DNA from: Rhodocollybia butyracea
Taxonomy: Eukaryota > Basidiomycota > Agaricomycetes > Agaricales > Omphalotaceae
DNA: 64,000 bases
Assembly: GCA_015501585.1 (NCBI GenBank)
Contig: JADNRY010000264.1
Location: forward strand, 22,249 to 86,248
Reading direction: 5' to 3'
Shown here: one piece after another, positions 45,010-55,640 of the stretch
Position numbering within the stretch: position 1 is the stretch's first letter
How the letters are laid out: each line of letters starts with the position of its first letter
Program-made: the position numbers and the translations under genes
The notes under the pieces: model-generated
Seen by the model: only the letters and a program-made list of their open reading frames with translations
Databases searched by the model: none
What the model was told of the DNA's origin: nothing

Positions 45010-45666
45010 AATATTTGCGGCCTCGTCTGCGTAGTTAGCATGCAGTGAGTCTGCATTAAATGTTGGATGCAAAGAATCTGGAGCATTCATGCGTAATTGG
45101 AGTACATCTTTAAGCTGCAATATGGAGACTAGTGAGTTGGTTGCTTTCCTGCGTGCTAAAGATATGAAGATTCTCAGATCAGCAAAACGTGGGTGATCAG
45201 GAAGCCGCTTTCCGGCACCGTACAGCGCTGGGGACCGCTGGAAATGGCTTTATAGTGCCTGACAACGGCTCCACTGGTTCACCCACGCTTTGCTGATAGG
45301 CTCCAGAATTCAGCAGAATTAGTTGTGGCGGCTCTGAAATCTTCAAGTATTTGTCACGTAAGCATAACATTTGACTTCTTCCATGGCGAGGTATCAATTT
45401 ACCAGTAGTAGGAGAGATAGAAGTCTGTTGTGACCCTTGCTCTCCCATCAGCAGTAGAGAATGGGGGAGTTAGGAGAGTGGGCAAGGTTACAACTGTTGG
45501 CATAGACATACAGCATCCCCGTAGAGCAAGAGAGGTTGTTTGTTCATAGTGATGATTCTTGGAGTTAGGGCCAAGCAACGAAAGATGAACCGTGGCGGAA
45601 CTCTGACAAATAGCATTCGTGATGGATCATGGCTTGAAGTATGTTTCCATTTGCTCCAGTCCAGTT
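45010..45666. other. No gene recognised
   Basis: Between the solo LTR and the RNase H fragment. It may hold the decayed rest of the RNase H element, but nothing can be read with confidence. Confidence 0.4.
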
Positions 45667-45960
45667 TCAGTTCATGTTGCTGAGGGCATAGTGAGTCAAT
45701 GCCGCAAACATGAATTTGGATTTTGTGAATACAAACCAGACTGCCATTGCTACAGCATGGTTCTGGGACACTGAAGGTCCAAAAATGCGTATGGATAAGT
45801 TGAGTCTGCTAGTTGGGCCGTAATATATGCCTCCCCCAGCATGAACAGTAGATAGTCCAGCATCCTGACATGCACATTCAATGTATACACATAGAGGCAT
45901 CTCATGCGCAACTGGATTAGAATGTAACGAGCCATAGACTTTAAAGAGCATTCGATCTAG
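45667..45960 (-). pseudogene. RNase H-like fragment
   Basis: The minus strand reads LCVYIECACQDAGLSTVHAG, then GGIYYGPTSRLNLSIRIFGPSVSQNHAVAMAV. This is the start of an RNase H fold as found in fungal LINE-like elements and stand-alone RNase H genes, where VYTDGSC...AGAG(V/I)(Y/W)(F/Y)GP...LN is usual. The first catalytic aspartate (TDG) is replaced here (IEC), so it is inactive. Only the first third of the domain is present. Confidence 0.55.
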
Positions 45961-45999
45961 CAGTGTCAGTGGGTAGAGTGAATGGGGGTTTTGTTCTTC

Positions 46000-47131
46000 T
46001 TCGTGAAGTATGAAACACAGACGGTGTGTTTGAAATCAAGCCGATCCCCGACTCTGACCGAAGGGAAGCGAGGGTCTTGTAGGTGCCAATTGAGTGTTGG
46101 ATTCTTCAAAAACCGCCAGATCGGGTAGTTCTTTCCCACCTGATCTTCAGCCGCCGTGCCAGTTGTTTCATGTCGAGCCGCTATGCCGGCTGGTCTGTTT
46201 TTCGATGATCTCCATCATAACCATGAATGTTTCGGATCACTGCCGGGAGGCTCATGCCCAATTAGGCTATGCGGGCGCATATGACCTACCGGCATCGCCA
46301 AGGCATGGCAATTCTTCTCGTTCCTCGTACTTCCCCTCTTTTGAGCTTGCTTTCACAATATTTATAATTCACTCTTGTGAGCGGTCTTGAATCAAACCGC
46401 TCGGCATATGTAATTGACAGGAATATCCCTTTCTGGGATATATCCGGAACGAGCTCTCCATTTGTGATAAACCCAGCCAATATTAATAGGTTTTCAAGTT
46501 GAGCCATGCCGAGTAAGCGCTTGCGCGCTTACTCTACTTCCGTCGTTCCGACTCTCCCGAGTATTCCTGCTTTTCTAGGGAATCAATGCCATTTCTTAAA
46601 CAATCAGTGTATGTAGATCAACTCTCTAATGAGCAGCATTGCAATCCATTATCCTGTCAACTTCTACATGTTTAAGTAAATGATTATACTTAGCCTTAGA
46701 TGTTGTAGTTCGCCGAGCCGATGACATCATGTCAATCCGGCACTGATATTCCTCCGACGTTGCTTACTGATTTACTTACCAAGATACTTACTAATACTTA
46801 CAGACCCGGTAGACACCTCGTAGAGTACCCGTACTGTAGTATATAAGGCCAGGTATGAATGCCAAGTAATATAGAGCAATAGAGCACTTATATCCCCAAT
46901 CTCCTGAGGGAGCCTCACGGCTCCGAGTCCCCACTGCGCCGGATACCTACGACATTAGAGTGATTCATAACTCTCTACTACTGTATGATTACAACTGTTT
47001 CTTGGCTTAGCAGTATCTTATCCCACTTATTGTGGCAGGTAGTTGCCCGGTTGTACCAGTGCCTTCAGACAAATTATACTCTATTGGAAGTACTTTAAAT
47101 ACCTCAGCACTAGGTGTTTGGTTGTTTTACT
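46000..47131. other. No gene; LTR-like promoter sequence near 46840
   Basis: GTATATAAGGCC at about 46834, followed by leader-like sequence, resembles the TATA region of an LTR, but no matching termini were found. No coding recognised. Confidence 0.3.
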
Positions 47132-47139
47132 GTCTTACA

Positions 47140-47790
47140 CAGTGTTCTACATTAAGGCCGTAAACCCGGAATCCCAGACCTTGAAGGCTTAGGTCTATTT
47201 AAGCCCTTAATTAAGACTTGTAATCTATTTTATTAATTTTGGCCAGCCACAAGTGAATTTGTGCTACAAATTGGCTACAAGCATCATTTCTGGTATACCT
47301 GGTCACCATCAAGCCATCAGTAACTCCAAATAGTCTCCAATGGCACCATTGTCAAGTATAGTATCCTTCTCAACGTGAATCAGACCTTCCACAAGCACTG
47401 CCTATTTTATAATAACCCTCCTTGACCTTTGCACTCACTTCAATAACTCACAAAAAGTTTAGCAGGAGTGATCAAATGTAAAATATCTGAAGACATACTA
47501 GCACAATGGTGTGATTGGTGAAGTGGTGCCTGATACTCAAGCAACTCATTATCTCCCTGTTCTCACTTCACAAACATCATGTACCCACTTTGCTCTTCTT
47601 ATCTTCCAACTGCTCCAGTTGAGATCAGCTGTTGGTACTAGTTGACTCTCCTGGCCAATGCAGTACCATCCTTTTAAGACTCTGTAAGGCCTTAAGACCT
47701 TAAGATATCCTTGGAAATTCTTAAAGCCTTATGTTAAGGCCTTAACTTGAGGCCTTCCCACTTAAGCCTTATCCCTTAAGTAGAACACTG
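47140..47790. mobile_element. hAT MITE, 651 bp, CAGTGTTCTAC ends
   Basis: Inverted CAGTGTTCTAC termini, with subterminal TTAAGGCCTTAA-type palindromic repeats clustered at 47690-47785. The left target duplication GTCTTACA is at 47132-47139. On the right GTCTTAC follows at 47791-47797 and its last base, A, is found at 52899 beyond the copia 2 insertion. With copia 2 and one of its CTTAC copies set aside, the 8-bp duplication is perfect. No transposase frame. Confidence 0.9.
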
Positions 47791-47797
47791 GTCTTAC

Positions 47798-48077
47798 TGT
47801 TAAGGTAAGTTCAACTCAGTTGTTAGGAAAGTAACTATATTATATACCTGTTAAGGTAAGTTCAGCTGTATGTATGTCAGTAAGTGGATAAACTAAATAT
47901 AAAGAAAATGGTCTCACCTCAGTTGTTAGGAAAGCAACTGAGGGAGTCATATATGCCGCTCTACGTGACTAAGTACCAGCTGTATAGTATAAAGTAAGCA
48001 TGGCGTATATGGAATAGGGATGGTCAAAGCTGCGTATATTAGTCCCAATATGTATACGTACAGAGTAAGCTCTAACA
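47798..48077 (-). repeat. 3' LTR of copia 2
   Basis: TG..CA termini, 280 bp. The left end carries an internal duplication of about 58 bp (TGTTAAGGTAAGTTCA...ATATACC) that the older solo LTR at 30713 lacks. Confidence 0.95.
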
Positions 48078-48083
48078 CCCCCC

Positions 48084-49762
48084 CTACTCTGTATGGTCTA
48101 TCCCAAGAAGTGATACCAGTGTGGAGTGGGTTGGGCCGCTCAGTGCCTTGGTGAACACGTCTGCCACATTTTCGCCCAATCGAATCCTCGTTACCATCAC
48201 CTCCCCACTCGCCACCTTCTCTCGCATGTAGTGGTGCCTCATCTCGATGTGTTTGACCAGTGCGTGCCGGTTGGGGTTCTCTGTCAAGCACACTGACCCG
48301 AAGTTATCGCCTTGCATATCAATTGGACCCTCCTGCTTCACCTCGGATAAGAACAATTTCAGCCAGATTGCCTGTTGTGTGGCACAGGACAGCACAATGT
48401 ACTCAGCCTTGGTCATCGAAAGGGCTACTGTTGCTTGTCTTTTCAAACTCCAGGATACGGGGCCACCTGCCATGAAGAAGACATATCCGGAGGTCGACCT
48501 GGATGTGTCCCTGCACCTGCCGTGGTCAGAGTCTACAAACCCATGTGGTTTGAGGCCTGTGCCTGGCTTGTCCTCTAATGGCTCTGGGCACCCATAGATG
48601 ATGTCATAGTCAAGTGTGTTTGCTATGTACCCCGCTAGCCACATCACACATTCCCAGTGTTGCAACCTGGGTTTAGTTGGTACTTTGCTAGCAGCCCTGC
48701 TGCGTATGCCATGTCGGGTCGGGTACATACCTGGCCCCACATACTAGATCGAATGAAGGCGCGGTAGGGCTTGTCTTCCATAAACTGTCGTTCTTCCTCT
48801 GGCAATGGGTTCAGTGCTTCTATTAGTTTGACATTCGGTGGGAGGGGAGTATTCCGTCGTTGTACATCCTGGAATCCAAAGTGCTTGAGCATGCGTTCGA
48901 AATACCTCCTTTGTGAGAGTGTAATTGCTTTGGTTATCAGGTTCTGTCTGATTGTCATTCCAAGCAGTACCTCCATCCTCACCTCATTTGCGACCCATTG
49001 ACTTCCTAGGTCCTCAACTGCTTTATCGCGTCCTGCCTCGGTAGAAGATCCTCCACATATGTTGTCCCCGTATGTGCTTGTTATGGTATACTCATCCCCG
49101 ACTTGTCAAAATCTGATACATGGGTCCACCTGTGAAGTTGTATACCCATTGTTCCTGTAGCCCTCCACTAGTGTCGCCTGCCAGTCATGGCTCCCCTGCA
49201 TTGTGCCGTATATTGACTTTTTCAGTTTACACACAAGGTGCTCTGTTCCGGGCTTAACAAACCCTTCTGGTTGTTTCATGTAGACTTTGTGCATGATTGG
49301 ACTATTGAGGAACGCTGCAGTGAAGTCCACCTGGAAGATAGACAGCTTCAGAACTGTGATGATTGCCAAGACCAGTCGGACAGACTCCATACACGCTACT
49401 CCACCATATGTCTTATCATAGTCCTGACCCTGTATTTGTGTGTAGCCCTGAGCAACATACCTCGCTTTTCGCTTTAGCAGATTCCCTTCAGCGTTGAATT
49501 TTATTGCATAGGTCCACCTGCCGCCAGTCAGATTTGCATCCGGGGGAAGAGGTACAAGCTCCCAGCAGTCCTTCACCATTAATGTCCTGTACTCCCTCTC
49601 CATTGGCTCCCTCCAGAGGTCTGGCCGCTTCATCGCCTGTTTGTATGAGGTCGGCACCCAGAGTTCGCCTGATGTCATGGCAAAGGAGTATGGGCTTTTG
49701 GAGATAAGTGCCAGTGGCTGTTCCTCTGCCACTGCCTCGTTAGTCCATGCTTCTCCCTCCAC
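48084..49762 (-). pseudogene. Copia 2 reverse transcriptase-RNase H
   Basis: Frames 49762-49106, 48982-48644 and 48740-48084 together give RT (LWREPMEREYRTLMVKDCWE, RKARYVAQGYTQIQGQDYD, FQVDFTAAFLNSP, KLKKSIYGTMQGSHDW) and RNase H (GFVDSDHGRCRDTSRSTSGY, SMTKAEYIVLS, HIEMRHHYMRE, ENVADVFTKAL). The catalytic loop reads TYGDNICGG where copia enzymes have YVDD, so the second aspartate is lost. A TGA near 49106 and a frameshift near 48700 also break the frame. Confidence 0.92.
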
Positions 49763-51489
49763 CCTCGCTTTCTCTTCTTGCTCCTCATATTCTCCACTCT
49801 TGATTTTGATGAGTCTATGTGATGGGATATGGCCGCATGCACTACGGCGGACTGGCTCTGGTGGTTGTATGGTGTTCTGCAGTTGGGTGCTGCACCAAGG
49901 TTATCAGGTTCGGCAGGTTTGAGTGGTTCACTGTGCATCCATGGTGTGTCCACATTTGGCATAGCTGCGGGTGTTGTATCAGGGTTAAGCTTAGACACAG
50001 GGTCGATTGGGTCCAATTGTTTGATTATCTCGTTATCTTCAATTACATCTTGATCACCCTGAGCTGTTGGCATATGTGTATGGTGTGGTGTCCCTTCCTC
50101 AAAAACCACATCATGACTTTCTTCGATGGTTTTCATTTCTGGAACCCAGATCCTGTACCCCTGTCTTCCCAGATATCCCAGTAGTCTGCCTTTGACCGCT
50201 TGCCTTCCAAGCTTCCCGTCAGTTCTTTGTGGTAATGTCGCCCAGCAATTGCACCCAAAGGGCCTCAGGTGTGATATGTCCTGTCTCTTGCTTGTCCATT
50301 GCTCAACAGGTACAAGGTCTGGGTATCTTGCTGATGGGACAAAATTATCCATGTAAATGAACATCGCCGACGCTTCGCCCCAGAAGTAATATAGAAAGCC
50401 TGAACCCTCAAGCAATGTGTGTGTCCCCTCCATTACAGTCCTGAACGCTCACTCAGCCACTCTATTTGCTGCAGATGAATCGTGTGGTACCTTCTCAATA
50501 AGGATGCCATTTTCAGTGCAGTATTCATCTACTGCTCCATTATTCAACTCTCCACCGCCATCTATGCGTATGGTACTCAGCTTCTTCCCTGTCTGCTTCT
50601 CCGCCATAATGCGGTACTCGTGTAGGCACTTCAACCCCGTCTCCTTGCATTTATTATTCAAGTAGAACGGTAAATGGAACGATGACTTCCCGTCCATGCA
50701 GAGCAGAAGGTAGCTGCATCCTCCTCTGGTTTGTGTTCTCGCTGGCCTGAACATGTCAATGTGTACGCGCTCAAGTACCTTGGTCTCGTGCATGAGTACC
50801 TCATCAAAGGGCTGTCTCTTTGCCTTCCCATATAGGCAATCTTTGCACATCCCCTCCACCTTGCTTTTTATAATATTCAGACTGTCAACAAGATTCCAAC
50901 TGGTCATGCACTGTAGTATGTGCTGGATTGCAATGTGGCCTAGCCGTCTATGCCAAGTAAGTAAGTTGGCTGGTTTATCTCTTGCACGCGAGTAGTTGAT
51001 GTTTACACTCCCTGACTCTAGGATCTCCACCTCATACATCTTTGCTTTGCTGTGCCCCTGTATAATGACCTCCCCTTTGGGCGACTTTACAGTCATTATG
51101 CCGCCTCCCCACTCTCCTCTCATTCCTTTGTGGTCTAATGTTGAGAGTGATATCAGGTTGTGTGTGAATGATGGAGTGTGTTTTACGCCCTGGAGTTTTA
51201 TGGTCCTTTCGTTCTTGCCTATGCGCATGACAAATTGTACTGTCCCAACTCCTTGTATTTCAAATCTCCCCACGTCGCCCAATATGGCGCTATTGCCTCT
51301 CTGCCCTTGTACCTCAGTATACTCAATAAAGTCTGATTTGTGCACCCAACGGTGCTCTGACATGCCGGAGTCAAGAAAAGTTTGTGTTATAGGAGCGGGA
51401 GGTGAGTATAGGGACATAGTTCCCTTGCAGACAGTACAATCTTTAGAGCTGACAATTGTATAACTAAGTATGTCTTTATCTACATCCAT
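49675..51489 (-). pseudogene. Copia 2 protease-integrase
   Basis: Protease motif TFLDSGMSEHRW, then the GAG-pre-integrase zinc region (LLTWHRRLGHIAIQHI...CKDCLYGKAKRQPF). Integrase core: D in VHIDMFRPA, D in IRIDGGGELNN, and an N-R-VAE segment where copia has N-G-x-AE-R. A TGA follows immediately at about 50449. The next frame (50433-49675) gives the C-terminal HLRPFGCNCWATLP and GRLLGYLGRQGYRIW region, typical of copia integrase tails. Confidence 0.9.
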
Positions 51490-52555
51490 GCTCTCCCCCC
51501 TTTCGCTGACCTGTGACCTTTAGAACAGGATTATACAGTCTAGCCTCAGAGTCAGTGATTGGTTCAAGCTCTTGGATGGATTTAGACATACTCAAGGGGT
51601 TCATGGCATTTGCCAATAGGACGTAGGTAGCCATAGGTGTGCTGGAATCAGACTTGGTGTCCTCCATTGCTACTACTTTCGCATTCAGTTTGGTCTTTCC
51701 CTTGTTTGACTGTCCCTGTTTCGGTCCTTGGCCTTCCATACCGCCGCCTTTCACCCAGCATTTCCTAGCCATGTGTCCAGGCTTTCCACAGCTGTGGCAG
51801 GTGAATGTGGGCCTGTCTCCAGTGCGCTGTTGGTAGTTACCCTGAGGATGGGTGGCCATGAATGCCTTGACCTTCTTGGTCTCTCATTCCTCCTCCAATC
51901 TCTCCTCTTCCTTCTGAAGCCAGAGAGTATGAAGGTATGTGAACATGTCTGCACTGGACGTTCCTGGGACAATGCAGACATCTCGCTTCCAGTCGCTAGG
52001 CATGGATGAGATAAGAATGAGACAGAACTGTGCGTTGGGAATACTCCCTCCTAGGTCATGGACCTTTTTCAGGAGGTTTCGCATCTTCTTTTTGTGGGCT
52101 TCCATGGTCTGTTTGAGCGGGTCGAATCTCTCAGAACAGAGAGCTGTATCTGCAAAGTGGATATGTTGTTCATCTTTCTTCTCGAACTGCTTAATGAGGT
52201 TCTTCCAGATTTTGGAGGCCCTCTTTGTCTCATCAATTCCAAGGCTGGTGGGGTCAACCACGTTTGACACAATTGCTCCAGCAACAAGCCTGTCACGGGC
52301 TTCCCACTCCTTGTACTGGGGAACTGGGCTGAACAGTGGCGTCTGCTGCGGCGTGTAGATTGGTCCAGGGTAGGTAGCCACAGGGGTTGGTCTAGCGATA
52401 GTCCCATCGAGATAGCCCATCAAGCCTTTTGATTGGATAGCAAATAAAATTTCTCTTTTGAATGGCCTCCAGTTTTCTTGGCCAACGAGCTGTTTCTTGT
52501 CTGGGAGTCTTGGTATGTTTAGTAGATTTCCTGACGACATTTTCGCACTGGACAA
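51476..52555 (-). pseudogene. Copia 2 gag
   Basis: Capsid-like frame from about 52540 (NIPRLPDKKQLVGQENWRPF, FEKKDEQHIHFADTAL, ISSMPSDWKRDV) to EEERLEEE, then a single in-frame TGA (51884-51886). It continues to one CCHC zinc knuckle (CHSCGKPGHMARKC) and ends at 51476. Only the TGA interrupts an otherwise open gag of about 355 residues. Confidence 0.88.
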
Positions 52556-52616
52556 TATACTTTTGATAATATGTTTTTCTCGATATTTGCGCTGTTAGAG
52601 CCCGAGTCTCATAATC

Positions 52617-52893
52617 TGTTAAGGTAAGTTCAACTCAGTTGTTAGGAAAGGAACTATATTATATACCTGTTAAGGTAAGTTCAACTGTATGTATGTCAGT
52701 AAGTGGATAAACTAAATATAAAGAAAATGGTCTCACCTCAGTTGTTAGGAAAGCAACTGAGGGAGTCGTATATGCCACTCTACGTGACTAAGTACCAGCT
52801 GTATAGTATAAAGTAAGCACATATACAGAATAGGGATGGTCAAAGCTGCGTATATTAGTCCCAATATGTATATGTACGGAGTAAGCTCTAACA
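52617..52893 (-). repeat. 5' LTR of copia 2
   Basis: 277 bp, TG..CA, with the same roughly 58-bp left duplication as the 3' LTR and a small number of substitutions and a short deletion (AAGCACATATAC versus AAGCATGGCGTATAT). Confidence 0.95.
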
Positions 52894-52899
52894 CTTACA

Positions 52900-53450
52900 T
52901 ATATGCATTCAATTACCTAGGACACTAGCTAGATTAACCACCAAGTTTAAAATGACGCAACAGTTCCTCAACAGCAAGCAATGAGTACAACAATAAGTCT
53001 GGCACATGATGGGATGCAACTCATAAATGTCTCAGTGGAGTGCATCTCGAGAGCAAAACTAAGGGTGATGATACATCAAGAAGTCTGATGTACATTGGGA
53101 TATAACTGATACATGAGAGTGAAGAATGCAAGCATAAAACATTTCAAGAGCAACAGAGTCCAATACTAAGCTGGGGCAGTAGCATGATCGGGAGCAGTGT
53201 TGGAGGTGGCTTGCTACATGCTGTATCTGCTGAAATTTCCATGCGGCACAATTTATTGACGTGGTTGAGGCAAGGTTGAGGGAGGAGCGCTTGGGCCATT
53301 CTGTGTTCCTTCAATGACGGCACTATACTCCCTCTATCAGAGGATGTTCTTCTGGTGAGTTCTTCCCCAGATTTGTCCAGACAATTCTCTGGGTGTTCTC
53401 CAGGAGTCTCCAGGCTTATTGTCACCAGCCTGGACCCATCCTCTGGGCCT
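52900..53450. other. No gene recognised
   Basis: Short frames only, between copia 2 and the terminal-repeat element. Confidence 0.5.
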
Positions 53451-53457
53451 CTCACTT

Positions 53458-55633
53458 CACTTCAGTCACCCCTTTCAATCTCCCAACTTAGGGCCAATTT
53501 TTCATCAAATATTGACCCCCTGGGGCAGGCAGTTCCGGGCATTTACCGACCTTGGTATTACCGGATTGGTAGTACCACGGTCTGGTACCTGGGCCCTGGG
53601 TCCTGGTCTGGTACTACCACCTCGGTACTACCGGATTGAAATTTTCAAATCTCTTTTCTGGAGCCCAGAGCCATCCCCTTCAACCCCTACCAGTCATCCC
53701 TTGCACTAGACTATGCATTGGGCATTGTTTGCCTGCTAAATAGGCTCACAGCCTGATCATTATCTGACTGCTACATGATGATTCCTGCTGCCAGATTAAA
53801 TTTTTGTGATGCACTAGCAGACTGGGTATAAACAGTAGGGTGTTATCATAGTCAACATTGGCAAGTATTTGGTGTAATTTGGTGTACTTAATTGTGAGGT
53901 CTAGCTTCCAAGTGGAAGTAAGATCAGGTAATGGGGTCAAATAAGGTAATTTGTTCAATAAGGTCCTTTAAGTACCTTAAAGGTAGGTTAAGGTAGTTTC
54001 AATACATAAGGTAGCTGTAAGGTAGCGGAGTTTAAATAAGGTAAGGTAAATTGTCACCCACCCTACATAACATATGTGTATGTAAATTAATTTGTATATA
54101 GGTAATAGCTTGAACATTATCTGAGGTTATTGGAATTTGAAAGTACATGTATAGGCTATCACTACTAGAGTTGTGCAGAAGACACCCAGCCTTTGTTCCC
54201 TGTCCAATGTTCACAATGGCATCCACTCCTTGATGCAGGTCATGCTATTGGAACCACTGAACCGAGACAGTAATATTATACCCAGGTCTTCCAAGACTGG
54301 TAGTACCAAACTCGGTAATACCAAGCCCTGGTAGTACCAAACTTGGTAGTACCAAACTCGGCAGTACCAAGCTCGGTAATACCAAGCTCTTGGGAGTAGC
54401 AAACTTAACATTAGCATGGATTCATGGTCCCAAACCAGATTCATTTATTTAGCACTCAAGTTAATAAATATTAGTAATTGACAAAACGTCCATAACATGT
54501 TGGCAGACCGGTAGTACAAGACCAGTAGTGCCAAGACTTCATATTACAGAGCTATTAGAATCCAAAAACAGTTGTAATAGTTATTTATTCAGTAATAATA
54601 CTGTACAGATAACATCCACAAAGCCCTACATACACCATTCCTATTTATTTAACTTCAGCTTGACTGAAGTAGGCATGTAACATTCATAGACCAAAGTGAA
54701 ATTCCTTCTTCCATGGTTTGGTAAACAATGAGACTTTGGTTTTAATTAGTTAACTTTGAATAAAAGGTTTCTTCCCAGCTCAAGTTCCAACTATCAGGGG
54801 AGATCTACTTCAAAGAACAATAAGAGGGGTCATAGAAAGAGCATACAGCACTGTCTTTCTACCCACCATCTTGCAATATTTATTATGTATTGTTATAGAA
54901 ACATTTAAAACCTGTAAATAAATGTACTATATGTACACAGTCATAGTGTTGGAGTGAATTAAAGAAGGTGTCGAATAAGCTCAACGTTCACTCCGGTCTA
55001 ATAGCAAGAAGCCCTAGCAAACGCGCAGGGGAAAATCATACTGTAAGCTACCTTAAATAGACTACAGCTACGGAGAAATATACGGAGTAATATACATAAA
55101 ACATAAAGTAAAACACAAGGATAAATAGATAAATATCCCGCATGGTGTGCACTCCGGGGGAAAACAAACAACCGACACCACAAGAGAAACTTCGGCAAGC
55201 AAATCAATTGCTTAGCTGATTCCATCGTCTCCAACACATAGAAGAGAAGGGCAACCAAGGTTTCAGGTTATCAATCTGTTGCAGAAAAAATATCCTGGCG
55301 GTGGTGGGCTCTGGCTGCAGGCAGCAGGAATCATGCAACCATCAGTGATCAAGCTGTGAGCCTATTTGGCACGCAAATGATGTGGCATGCCCAATGAATA
55401 GTCTAGTTTAAGGGATGACTGGTAGGGTTGAAGGGGATGGCTCTGGGCTCCAGAAAAGAGATTTGAAAAATTCAATCCGGTAGTACCAAGGTGGTAGTAC
55501 CAGACCAGGACCCCTGGCACGTGGGCCTTGGTAGTACCAAGGTCGGTAAATGCCCGTACTGCCTGCTCCAGGAGGTCAATATTTGATGAAAAATTGGCCC
55601 TAAGTTGGGGCATTGAAAGGGGTGCCTGAAGTG
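53458..55633. mobile_element. Non-autonomous terminal-inverted-repeat element, GGTACTACC family
   Basis: Inverted ends CACTTCAG(T/G)CACCCCTTTCAAT extend about 350 bp with moderate divergence, carrying clustered GGTACTACCGG motifs. The flanks CTCACTT (53451-53457 and 55634-55640) are a 7-bp perfect, or 8-bp one-mismatch, target duplication. More GGTAGTACC/GGTAATACC motifs lie at 54296-54390. There is no transposase frame. An 8-bp duplication and subterminal motif clusters would suit a hAT or KDZ driver; the family copy at 24258 next to a KDZ gene favours KDZ but does not prove it. Confidence 0.85.
54947..55236 (-). repeat. Solo LTR, family S, 290 bp, inside the terminal-repeat element
   Basis: Inverted relative to 44710-45004 and clearly homologous to it. 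TGTTGG..TCCAACA ends and perfect CATAG duplications (54942-54946 and 55237-55241). It has only two of the TATATT.CTCCG units instead of four. Confidence 0.92.
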
Positions 55634-55640
55634 CTCACTT

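Larger units (their letters stand above)
47798..52893 (-). mobile_element. Ty1/copia retrotransposon 2, complete ends, 5096 bp
   Basis: LTRs at 52617-52893 (5') and 47798-48077 (3') are flanked by perfect CTTAC duplications (47793-47797 and 52894-52898). A polypurine tract (AGTAGGGGGGG) precedes the 3' LTR. The primer-binding region next to the 5' LTR carries CTCATAATCT, like an initiator-tRNA anticodon loop. Domain order on the minus strand is gag, protease, integrase, RT, RNase H. Few LTR differences suggest fairly recent insertion, yet all genes are broken. Confidence 0.95.
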
